A DNA stretch of 21,777 nt, taken from positions 1-21,777 of the forward strand of contig CAKZLR010000035.1 in the NCBI GenBank assembly GCA_937127165.1, in the 5' to 3' direction. The translations under genes and the position numbers were made by a program. Under the pieces are notes generated by a model. The model saw only the letters and a list, made by a program, of their open reading frames with translations, was not told the DNA's origin and ran no database searches. The first letter of the stretch is position 1; each line of letters begins with the position of its first letter. Source of the DNA: an uncultured Candidatus Peregrinibacteria bacterium (lineage in GTDB: Bacteria > Patescibacteriota > JACMRA01). Shown here one piece after another: positions 8,562-14,905 of this stretch.

Positions 8562-9212
8562 ATGAAATTAAAAAACCAAACTGACATAAAAAATAATTCT
8601 AATCAGCAAAACTTGCAGAAGAATAGATTAAACTTTTTTTTACTGGTTATTTTTAATGGTGTTGTCATTGTACTGATACTGATCTTGTTATCTAAACCTA
8701 GCGTTCAGTCTAGTCTATCTGAGCTGCTTGGTCTAAGAGATGAAATTAGGCAAAATGTACCACAAAAAATTGATTACTCACAACTAGAAAAAGTGAAAGT
8801 GAATCGAGTTGTAGATGGAGATACTATAATTTTAGAAGACTCGAGAAGGGTCAGATATTTAAACATAGATACTCCAGAATCAGCACATCCAAACAAACCG
8901 GTGCAGTGTTTTGGTAAAGAAGCATTTACTATAAATCGAGATTTAGTGGAAGGCAAGGAAGTTTGGCTTAAATTTGATAAAGAAAAGGAAGATAGATACA
9001 ATAGATTGCTAGCTTTTGTTTTTTTACCGGGAAAAAATACCAATGATATAAGTCAAAGTGTAAATGCCTACTTAGTGGAAATGGGTTTTGCTAGAGTAAA
9101 TATCATTAAACCAAACGACACCTATTCAACAGAATTCGCCAAACTAGAAAGAGAGGCTAGAAAAAACAATAGAGGTGTGTGGAGGGCATGTCCAAAACCT
9201 TTTGAAGAATAA
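8562..9212 (+). CDS. Membrane-anchored thermonuclease (SNase family)
   Basis: Calcium-dependent nuclease of the staphylococcal nuclease family, probably displayed outside the cell and used to degrade DNA or RNA for nucleotide uptake. The 216 residues comprise a polar Asn/Gln-rich N-terminus, one membrane helix (about 24-43), a short linker, and the SNase fold from about residue 76 to the end. Active-site blocks: VDGDTI (84-89), RYLNIDTPE (98-106), and DRYNRLLA (144-151) carrying the second catalytic Arg, then a C-terminal NNRGVW typical of the family. The start is the ATG at 8562; no Shine-Dalgarno sequence. Transcribed alone; about 100 bp downstream lies a palindrome, then a terminator. The family call is firm; the anchored (rather than cleaved) state is inferred from the lack of a clear signal-peptidase site. 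Confidence 0.92.
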   Translation: MKLKNQTDIKNNSNQQNLQKNRLNFFLLVIFNGVVIVLILILLSKPSVQSSLSELLGLRDEIRQNVPQKIDYSQLEKVKVNRVVDGDTIILEDSRRVRYLNIDTPESAHPNKPVQCFGKEAFTINRDLVEGKEVWLKFDKEKEDRYNRLLAFVFLPGKNTNDISQSVNAYLVEMGFARVNIIKPNDTYSTEFAKLEREARKNNRGVWRACPKPFEE

Positions 9213-9308
9213 ATAAGTAAAATAAAAAGTCTATTTTGAATTGTTTTAAACAAAACTTGACAAAACTCACAAAATTTACTTAGAGCTACACTATAGTGTT
9301 ATCTTAAC

Positions 9309-9327
9309 TCCTCTCTCTAAGAGAGGA
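9309..9327. repeat. Short perfect palindrome after the nuclease gene
   Basis: TCCTCTCT (9309-9316) and AGAGAGGA (9320-9327) form a perfect 8-bp stem with a three-base loop, followed by an A run rather than T. It resembles the palindromes at 2751 and 16818 and is preceded by the same CTTGACAAAACTC string found before tRNA-Trp. Confidence 0.6.
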
Positions 9328-9388
9328 AAACAAAAAACACTTTTTGATTCTTCCAAACACCCTTGCTTGCAGTTGAAAGTTTTTCAGC

Positions 9389-9414
9389 AACCCTAGCGGC
9401 GGGGTTTTCTTTTT
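9389..9414 (+). terminator. Rho-independent terminator downstream of the nuclease
   Basis: AACCC (9389-9393) pairs with GGGTT (9402-9406) around a GC-rich loop, followed by TTCTTTTT. It stands out from the A/T-rich surroundings and probably ends the nuclease transcript, or a short RNA starting in the palindrome region before it. Confidence 0.55.
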
Positions 9415-9617
9415 GTGGTAAATTTACAATAAAGACAATATTTAGTTTTTGTATAATATAACCTCGAAAGAAAAAGTTTTAGATAATTTAAAATTTTTAC
9501 TCTCATCTATAGTCACCGCTTAATAAAGGGATCTGTTGCAATCTTATCAAAAAAATTTTAAAACAAAATATTAAATTAAAGAATTTAAAACAACTTTCTT
9601 TTTTCTTTACCAACTTT
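9415..9617. other. Intergenic region without recognised gene
   Basis: A/T-rich spacer between the terminator and the mini-peptide promoter region. A TATAAT occurs near 9451 in GTATAATATAACC, but nothing downstream of it is recognisable before 9699. Confidence 0.35.
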
Positions 9618-9668
9618 TTGACAAAAAATAATTTCTAAACTCTTGTTAGGTGACAAGACAAGTCACCT
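9618..9668 (+). promoter_or_regulatory. Possible promoter and operator before the mini-peptide gene
   Basis: TTGACA (9618-9623) is a perfect -35, but the hexamer 17 bp later (TCTTGT, 9641-9646) is a poor -10. A 7-bp inverted repeat, AGGTGAC (9648-9654) and GTCACCT (9662-9668), sits where transcription would begin. It could be an operator or a 5' leader hairpin. Confidence 0.4.
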
Positions 9669-9698
9669 TCTTGTCCACAACAATAACACTTTTGTCAT

Positions 9699-9836
9699 AT
9701 GGTTGGAATCAGGAAACAAGCCAACAAGCTTGCTGTTACTTTGGGCTTGTTAGCTATACTAGCTGCTCCTGTAGCTTTTGGTGCTACTCCTGTTCATGCC
9801 TGGCGCTGTTGGTTTGGATTTTTTAGGTGGTGTTAA
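9699..9836 (+). CDS. Predicted secreted mini-peptide precursor, 45 aa
   Basis: Not recognised. Residues 1-34 form a textbook signal peptide: a basic start (MVGIRKQANK), a hydrophobic core of Leu, Ala and Val, then TPVHA as a signal-peptidase I site after A34. Cleavage would release an 11-residue peptide, WRCWFGFFRWC, with two Cys eight residues apart and three Trp, which could close into a disulfide ring. Hairpins lie on both sides (9648-9668; 9841-9887) and a strong terminator at 9920-9954, so it looks like its own transcription unit. Caution: from an ATG at 9796 the next frame reads PGAVGLDFLGGVNLGVI and ends at TAA 9850-9852, with codon use like the signal-peptide part. The gene may therefore be a frameshifted form of a slightly longer Gly/Val-rich secreted peptide. 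No Shine-Dalgarno sequence. Confidence 0.5.
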   Translation: MVGIRKQANKLAVTLGLLAILAAPVAFGATPVHAWRCWFGFFRWC

Positions 9837-9840
9837 TTTG

Positions 9841-9887
9841 GGTGTGATATAAAAGCTATCGCCTAGTCTCTCATTATTTATATCACC
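9841..9887. repeat. Inverted repeat just after the mini-peptide gene
   Basis: GGTGTGATATAAA (9841-9853) pairs with TTTATATCACC (9877-9887) with two extra bases in the left arm and a loop of about 23 bases. There is no T tail, so it is more likely an RNA-stabilising hairpin or operator than a terminator. Confidence 0.55.
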
Positions 9888-9919
9888 AAAATTATACCAT
9901 CCTTTTTAATCCCTGTCAA

Positions 9920-9954
9920 AACAAGTCTCTCTTTTATTGGAGAGCTTGTTTTTT
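9920..9954 (+). terminator. Strong rho-independent terminator, probably bidirectional
   Basis: AACAAG-T-CTCTC (9920-9931) pairs with GAGAG-CTTGTT (9940-9950), giving 11 bp with one bulged T around the loop TTTTATTG, followed by TTTT. It ends the mini-peptide transcript. Read on the minus strand it also has a T tail and lies directly after the membrane protein gene ending at 9958. Confidence 0.8.
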
Positions 9955-9957
9955 GTG

Positions 9958-10690
9958 TTACATAGTTAAAAGTAGATGAATCCCCTTACCTATCACAATT
10001 GTAGTAATAAGTACTAAAAATATTACAATTTCCAACTTGTTTTCTTTTGTATATAAATTAGCATCAATTAGTATTTTGATATCTTTGGCTAAAATTGATA
10101 AAAGTAAGAACAAATTTGGCACTGTAAATGTAAGCAAAATTACCGTTTCCATACTGTTTCGAACCGTTTCCAAAGCTAGAAGCCCAAATATGATAAAGAA
10201 AAACAGTACTGACCATCTAGCATACCCTTCTGTTAAGATAATCTTTTTCAGAGGTCATATAATAAACTCCCATGACTAAAACCATATAAATAGAACCAGT
10301 AAGCATGTAGATTGTATCTAACAAAACTTTTATTGATGGAGAAAGTTGAAAATAATATGAACTAAGACCAGTGGGAATAAACAACAAAAAATTTAGGACA
10401 AGAAAAACAGCTGTAGCTATTTCTAGCTTATAATCATTGTAAGGTAAATTAGCTAACTGGGTTAATAAAAAATGAAACCCAGACACAGTAAACAACAACA
10501 AAGGAATCTGACCTAAAATTTCTAAGGTCGTGAAAAATTGTATTCTTTCTGGGGTTTCAGAAGTTTTAAGCAGTCCATAAAAAAGAAAATTAAAGAAGAT
10601 GTACAAAACAAAGATAACAATATAGCTAAATAGCGAAAATACCATTATTTTTGTGCTAAGTTTTAGTTTTTGAAAATAGTTCAAAAACAT
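9958..10690 (-). pseudogene. Polytopic membrane protein split by a +1 frameshift
   Basis: Function unknown. The first frame (10690 to 10217, 157 residues) has about five hydrophobic helices and ends with TSEKDYLNRRVC and a TAG. A second frame, open from a TGA about 30 bp before that stop down to 9958, continues with two or three further helices. It has no ATG before the segment ARWSVLFFF and must use codons upstream of its first possible start to include that helix. Removing one A from the A5 run in TCTGAAAAAGATT joins the two smoothly into ...TSEKIILTEGYARWSVLFFF..., a protein of about 240 residues. So this is a single gene broken (or phase-switched, or misread in sequencing) at a homopolymer. 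Alternatively the 157-residue protein is functional alone. A partial AAGG before the 10690 ATG is the nearest thing to a Shine-Dalgarno sequence in this window. Confidence 0.6.
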
Positions 10691-10940
10691 ACTTGCCTTT
10701 ATTTTTTCAAATTTATTTATAAAATTGAAATGTTGTATTTTTAATCATCTTTTTAGCCATATTACATACTAATATAAATAAAAATAATAAGCACTTTTTG
10801 TCTTTTGGTCAAAAGAATCCGGCAAAATTCGTAAAATTTATATTTTTTATCAAAAGTAAATTCCGCTTTTGTCTGTTAAAAATATATTTTTTAGATTGTG
10901 CTTAATTTTTTTTCGACATCTGTAAATTTTGAAATATCAA

Positions 10941-11483
10941 TTATTCAAACATTTTTTGCCACTCTGCAAAAATAATCAACTTTTCTTGTCCGTGCTTGAT
11001 AAGTTCAGATTCTACATCCTCAAAACTGGTTTCTTGATAAAGGTTGTCAATATTTGATTTGGAAAAAAACAGATCTGCATAACTGATAATCTTTTCTTCT
11101 AAGGTGGTAGGAATATAGTTTTTAGCTGGTATTGGTAGTTTTTTACTAATTACATCCTCTTTAGTAATACCTACTCCAGTGTGAGTTTCTGCCACCTTGG
11201 CATGTTTAGGTAAACCCTCTTTTTGTAAGATATGTGAACCGATAATTATATGGGCTAGATAGGGTTGTTCTCCGAAACAAAAAATTTTTGGAGCCTGTAC
11301 AAAATAAACTCCAATGTCGTGCAACATTGCCGCCTCGTAGATAAAATCTACGTCTACCTCAGGAAATTTTTGAGCAATCCTAAGAGCTTTGTCAGTTACG
11401 GCTTGACAGTGACTTAAAACAATTCTCAAAGCTTCAGCAGAGGTAGCATATTTTTCGTGTAAGGAAACTGGGTTTATAGGCAT
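10941..11483 (-). CDS. HD-domain phosphohydrolase
   Basis: Metal-dependent hydrolase of the HD superfamily, acting on a phosphoester or nucleotide substrate not known; cytoplasmic. It has 180 residues. The HD ligand set is in order: H25 in SHCQAV, H55-D56 in AAMLHDIG, H78 and H84 in LAHIIIGSHIL, and H101 in ETHTG. The pattern of a short HDIG module followed by a helical tail matches the stand-alone subfamily often annotated as putative nucleotidyl phosphohydrolases. The start is the ATG at 11481-11483, with no Shine-Dalgarno sequence before it. About 250 bp separate its stop from the next minus-strand gene, so it is probably transcribed alone; it is divergent from the tmRNA gene. Confidence 0.88.
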   Translation of the reverse strand: MPINPVSLHEKYATSAEALRIVLSHCQAVTDKALRIAQKFPEVDVDFIYEAAMLHDIGVYFVQAPKIFCFGEQPYLAHIIIGSHILQKEGLPKHAKVAETHTGVGITKEDVISKKLPIPAKNYIPTTLEEKIISYADLFFSKSNIDNLYQETSFEDVESELIKHGQEKLIIFAEWQKMFE

Positions 11484-11537
11484 AGTGCGATGTTTTCAAA
11501 TTAAGCAAATAAAGTCAAATTGAGATCTTGATATATT

Positions 11538-11566
11538 TTGACAAAAATACTCTTTTGTTCTATTTT
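11538..11566 (+). promoter_or_regulatory. tmRNA promoter
   Basis: A perfect -35 TTGACA (11538-11543), a 17-bp spacer and TATTTT (11561-11566) place transcription start about 7 bases before the mature tmRNA 5' end at 11580. Confidence 0.65.
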
Positions 11567-11579
11567 ATAAACCGATCAC

Positions 11580-12035
11580 GGGGATGTCGTGGCAGGTTGA
11601 CAGGTGGAGAAAGAGCAAGTTTTGCTGAGAGGTATCTTGGATACCTAAAACCAAGTCATATATTTAAATGCAAAATCTGATGTAGATGCTTTTGTAGCTG
11701 CAGGATATGGAAAATATTTTGCACTACAAGGTGTTCCACAATTCGCCTAAGATGATCTTAAGATAGCTTAGGTTGAATTAAGTCGGAACTTTCCAAACGA
11801 TATTGGGTTGTGCTTGCATCCGTGTCGCTTTGGCTTAATTTATCCAAAACCCACAAGCACCTAACTTGGTTTTTGGTTTAGAAATCAAGTTTAGTATTCT
11901 AGAATAAACCTGTGAGTTGGAGTTTTTTGGTTTATTACCAACTCGAGAACTGTAAACCAAATATGTTCTCGGCCTGAAAAAGAAACTTGCTTAGACTCCA
12001 TCTGGACGGGGGTGCAACTCCCCCCATCTCCACCA
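11580..12035 (+). ncRNA. ssrA: Transfer-messenger RNA (tmRNA)
   Basis: Rescues stalled ribosomes by acting as tRNA-Ala and then as mRNA for a degradation tag, with SmpB. The acceptor stem GGGGATG (11580-11586) pairs with CATCTCC (12025-12031), includes the G3-U70 pair that specifies alanine, and is followed by A and an encoded CCA (12032-12035). The D-like region AGGTTGACAGG matches the tmRNA 5' domain. The T arm is GGGGG-TGCAACT-CCCCC (12008-12024), with G at the second loop position where T is near-universal. The tag frame starts at GCA 11670-11672 and ends at TAA 11748-11750. It encodes 26 residues: AKSDVDAFVAA, then GYGKYF, ALQG and VPQFA. Most known tags are 8-15 residues and end in Ala-Ala. 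The spacer between tag and 3' domain contains several stems. Total 456 nt. Confidence 0.93.
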
Positions 12036-12104
12036 AATTAAAAATTGAAAGAGTTATTGATTTTATTTAGAAATTGATTTTATTTAGAAAATATACAGAT
12101 TAGT

Positions 12105-12266
12105 TTATTTAACCGTAAATAAAATATTATTAGCGATTTGTTCAATTTCTTCTTCTGTAATTATTTGCTTGGGGTCGAAACGTTTGGTGATAACTTTCTG
12201 GATACTTTCTGACTCCTGTTTTGAAAACATCTGATTAAGGTTAGAATAGTTCAATTTAGTTTGCAT
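12105..12266 (-). CDS. Small hypothetical protein, 53 aa
   Basis: Not recognised. The ATG at 12264-12266 opens a 53-residue frame ending at TAA 12105-12107. The protein is charged and helical-looking. Its second half, KRFDPKQIITEEEIEQIANN, reads as an amphipathic helix with an acidic run. There is no membrane segment and no Shine-Dalgarno sequence. It starts only 5 bp after the stop of the next reading frame upstream on the same strand (12271), which suggests the two belong or belonged to one operon. Whether it is translated is uncertain. Confidence 0.45.
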   Translation of the reverse strand: MQTKLNYSNLNQMFSKQESESIQKVITKRFDPKQIITEEEIEQIANNILFTVK

Positions 12267-12270
12267 TTTA

Positions 12271-12839
12271 TTATAATAAAATATTTTTGGCGAGCAAACC
12301 CAACATAGCTTGGTGCTGTAAAGTTTTCCTTTCTAAGGAAGCAATATTAGTTCCAAAAACCCAAAACAAGGAAAAATATAAAACTAAAAATACAAAACCT
12401 CTTAAAACCACAAAAGCTTCTCCTGCAAGAATCCGAAAAACAAGATTTCTCAAAACCTCCCTTTCCACAACTGCTTGAAGATTCTGGGTGGTAGCTGTTG
12501 CAACTTACCACCAATCTTGTAAAAGATTGCCTGTTTGTGTTAACCCATTAATTTTATATTTCCACTTTTGGTAAAAACCTGTCGATTATGTTTGTTTGTA
12601 CAGCTTCTTGATAATTTTCACCTAAAGTTAATATTGCTTGATATTGCTAAAAATGTGCAGATTACTAAAGTTACCACTAACCTGCCAATCATCAGTGTAG
12701 GATACTTAAAAAAATTTTCAAATAGGTTAAAATAAGGTAAGTTCGAAACAATAGTATTGTTCAAAACCTTCTTGCCAAAAGTACCTAGCTTAGGTGAAAT
12801 AAATGGTGTAAATTGACCAATAACCCGAAAGATATTCAT
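12271..12839 (-). pseudogene. Remnants of one or two small membrane proteins
   Basis: Function not recognised. From the ATG at 12837-12839 a frame of 73 residues runs through a membrane helix (LVVTLVICTFLAIS) and ends in TGA at 12618-12620, a stop no intact gene here uses. The next frame continues as ILTLGENYQEAVQTNIIDRF and then LPKVEI before TAA, so a frameshift near 12640 probably split one protein of about 100 residues. Downstream, another frame open from about 12500 to 12271 lacks an ATG (a GTG is at 12466-12468). It encodes about 65 residues with a strongly hydrophobic helix (VLRGFVFLVLYFSLFWVFG) and a short polar tail. Both could be decayed parts of an envelope operon that also held the 53-residue protein at 12105. 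Confidence 0.4.
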
Positions 12840-13011
12840 TACAGAAGTCTTAAAATTAAGATTATGATGTATATCTTACCATTAATATGAACTTGTTTGA
12901 ATGTCAAGGCTTGACTTTTTACAAAAAACCAACTAAACCGACCAAAGGTCTTTGGAGATTCCACAAAAAACCATTTTGTATCTTGTTTTCTTAGAAAACT
13001 TAGATATTTTT

Positions 13012-13100
13012 GGAGATGTCGCATAGTGGTCTAGTGCGCACGCCTGGAGCGCGTGTTGGGTTAACAACCCTCGGGGGTTCGAATCCCCCCATCTCCGCCA
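13012..13100 (+). tRNA. tRNA-Ser (anticodon GGA)
   Basis: Class II cloverleaf. The acceptor stem is GGAGATG/CATCTCC (13012-13018, 13090-13096), the D arm spans 13021-13037, and the anticodon stem CACGC/GCGTG encloses CTGGAGC with anticodon GGA (13046-13048). The long variable arm (13056-13072) has a GGGTT/AACCC stem, and the T arm GGGGG-TTCGAAT-CCCCC spans 13073-13089. Discriminator G13097, encoded CCA. The T stem and 3' acceptor strand are identical to those of the tmRNA 1 kb upstream. Confidence 0.96.
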
Positions 13101-13146
13101 CCAATAACCAAATTTGATTTTTATATTTTTACTTTTCTGGTATCCT

Positions 13147-13166
13147 ATTTATTAATATTAATAAAT
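13147..13166. repeat. Perfect 20-bp A/T palindrome
   Basis: ATTTATTAATATTAATAAAT reads identically on both strands. It lies 46 bp after tRNA-Ser and about 100 bp before the next gene, so it may be an operator for that gene or a relic repeat. There is no T-run typical of a terminator. Confidence 0.6.
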
Positions 13167-13269
13167 AATAAATTTAATTTTAAAGCTTTATTTCTGGAAT
13201 TTACAGCTTTTCTAAAATGAGATAAGAAAATTACAGTGAGTTTATGATGAAGATGTTTTATGTAAGAAT

Positions 13270-14235
13270 ATGAGAATTAAACTTGTTATAAACGATCATC
13301 AAAAAAAAGTTCTTCCAGTTATATTTGTTGCTACAATTTGTTTGATAGCCCTTTTGGGAGTTAGTGCCTTGAAAACCTTCTCTTACCAGCAAAATATATA
13401 CCAACAAATCTTGTTAAAATGGCGATCTGTTGAAATATATCAAAATTTTTTAAATAATAACGACTCGTTTCAAATTCCTTTGAATTTAAAACATATTGAA
13501 AAAAAAGATCTTGAAGACTTAACCAATATCCAAAATAACTATATTAGTCTGGCGGGAGCGATTGCCAACGATTTGAGCCTAAATTTTGATACTCAGTCTC
13601 AAATAGTGACAAAATTTTTGGAAAAACAAACGATTCTTCTACGTTCTCAAAAAAAACTTATAGATTATAGGCTTGAAATAATTAATTTTAAACTTTGTCT
13701 AAGCCAAAACACTCTAGACTTAATAACTGAACAACAAAATTTTGTAAAGGACACACAAGCTCTGTCCAATATAGAGGATACCGCACAATTAAAAGATTTG
13801 TTAAAACAAACCTCCAACCAAGCCGACCGAATTGCCAGGGTCATTCAAAACTTTAATGCTTGTTTTACAGAATTAGCACACAAAACTGAAGTAAAAGTAA
13901 TCCTGGACGAATTTACACAACTATATCAACAATACAAGCAAGCGATTGCCATTTTTATTTCAGGGATAAAAGAGCTTAACATAGACAAAACTAAACAAGC
14001 TCTGGAGATAATTTCTCAATTAAATATTGACCCCCAAACCACTAAAAAATTTGACGAGTTCATAAAAAATACTTTACACGATATGTACACTTTTCAAAAA
14101 TCTCTAGAAATCACTACACAACAACAATTTGAAGATCTTAAATTTGAATTTCGAAAAATAAGATTGCAAATATTTGTGGCACCTTTTAACAAAGATCTTT
14201 GTTTACTTTTATGTTTATTGTTCCTTCTACCTTAA
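13270..14235 (+). CDS. Membrane-anchored coiled-coil protein, unknown function
   Basis: Not recognised. The 321 residues begin with a short basic N-terminus and one membrane helix (about 14-36). A long, polar, helix-rich region (about 40-295) follows, dense in Gln, Lys, Asn and Leu with heptad-like spacing, consistent with a helical bundle or coiled coil outside the membrane. The last 25 residues are hydrophobic (LCLLLCLLFLLP). That hydrophobic tail is encoded where this frame runs into the next gene, whose ATG at 14211 overlaps by 25 bases, so it may be an accident of a small frameshift after an ancestral stop near 14187. The domain plan (one helix plus helical bundle) resembles sensor four-helix bundles, but no signalling domain is attached. 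No Shine-Dalgarno sequence; start chosen at the first ATG. Confidence 0.65.
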   Translation: MRIKLVINDHQKKVLPVIFVATICLIALLGVSALKTFSYQQNIYQQILLKWRSVEIYQNFLNNNDSFQIPLNLKHIEKKDLEDLTNIQNNYISLAGAIANDLSLNFDTQSQIVTKFLEKQTILLRSQKKLIDYRLEIINFKLCLSQNTLDLITEQQNFVKDTQALSNIEDTAQLKDLLKQTSNQADRIARVIQNFNACFTELAHKTEVKVILDEFTQLYQQYKQAIAIFISGIKELNIDKTKQALEIISQLNIDPQTTKKFDEFIKNTLHDMYTFQKSLEITTQQQFEDLKFEFRKIRLQIFVAPFNKDLCLLLCLLFLLP

Positions 14236-14867
14236 AAGCCCACTACAAAAGAGATGGTAGTTTAGAGCTTAGAATAAATAAAGTGTTATCTGATACTGAA
14301 AGATTTAAACAAATCACAAAACAAGTCCCACCTTTTGTCTGGCATGCTGATTTTGTCCTTCCTAATTTTGCTAAAGCAAGGAACATAGAACCAAGTTTTG
14401 ATCTTCAAACTTATTTTGATATATTTACCCAAAACTATCCAAATTCTGCCACTTTTCAAGTGCATCTGATGGGTGAAGATGTCGATCTTCAGGAATCATT
14501 AAGTTATTTTCAATCTCGCCACCTAAACCCAAATTGGAACTACCAAATTCTGGTTAGACCGCAAAATTTTGAGCTGTGGCAAAGTATTTTTGGTGTTCAC
14601 AAAAATGTTCAAATTGGTGTTTGGTATGATCTAGGGCAGTGGGAAAATATAGAAGTTTTTGACTTTAATTTAGTTCTTCTAATGACGGTTTTAGCCGGGC
14701 AATCTGGTCAAAGTTTGACAGAAAAAACTGTTAATACTGCTTTAAATAAACTGGACAAAAACTACAATACTTTTTTTATTTTCGATGGTGGTTGGCCAGT
14801 TGACAATCAGTTTGATCATAAAAATCTCAATATTGTCAGCGACACGGCTTTTTGGAACATTTTTTAA
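14211..14867 (+). CDS. Divergent ribulose-phosphate 3-epimerase-like protein
   Basis: A TIM-barrel protein related to ribulose-5-phosphate 3-epimerase, which interconverts ribulose-5-P and xylulose-5-P. It has 218 residues from the ATG at 14211, a normal family length. FIVPSTL (2-8) corresponds to the family start IAPSIL. HADFVLPNF (45-53) matches H-x-D-x-M-D-G-x-F-V-P-N with the metal ligands H45 and D47 kept but MDG lost. VHLM (84-87) keeps the second His. LMTVLAGQSGQ (157-167) matches the phosphate-loop MTVNPGFGGQ, and FDGG (191-194) keeps the second catalytic Asp. The ligand set is complete while the surrounding loops are altered, so it may have a different sugar-phosphate substrate. An earlier TTG at 14199 is possible, but the ATG fits the family start. 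It overlaps the preceding gene by 25 bases; translation may be coupled. Confidence 0.75.
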   Translation: MFIVPSTLKAHYKRDGSLELRINKVLSDTERFKQITKQVPPFVWHADFVLPNFAKARNIEPSFDLQTYFDIFTQNYPNSATFQVHLMGEDVDLQESLSYFQSRHLNPNWNYQILVRPQNFELWQSIFGVHKNVQIGVWYDLGQWENIEVFDFNLVLLMTVLAGQSGQSLTEKTVNTALNKLDKNYNTFFIFDGGWPVDNQFDHKNLNIVSDTAFWNIF

Positions 14868-14905
14868 GTTTTTTTATTAAAAATTAAAAAACTAATTTTT
14901 TGCAT

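Noticed and set aside
8774..9043. 89-codon minus-strand frame
   Set aside because: Antisense to the thermonuclease catalytic region, which is clearly the real gene.
12287..12478. 63-codon plus-strand frame
   Set aside because: Antisense to the hydrophobic reading frame on the other strand; Lys/Thr-rich composition is typical of a shadow.
12839..13024. 61-codon minus-strand frame
   Set aside because: Its start runs into the tRNA-Ser gene and the sequence looks like no protein; basic and aromatic residues come from A/T-rich DNA.
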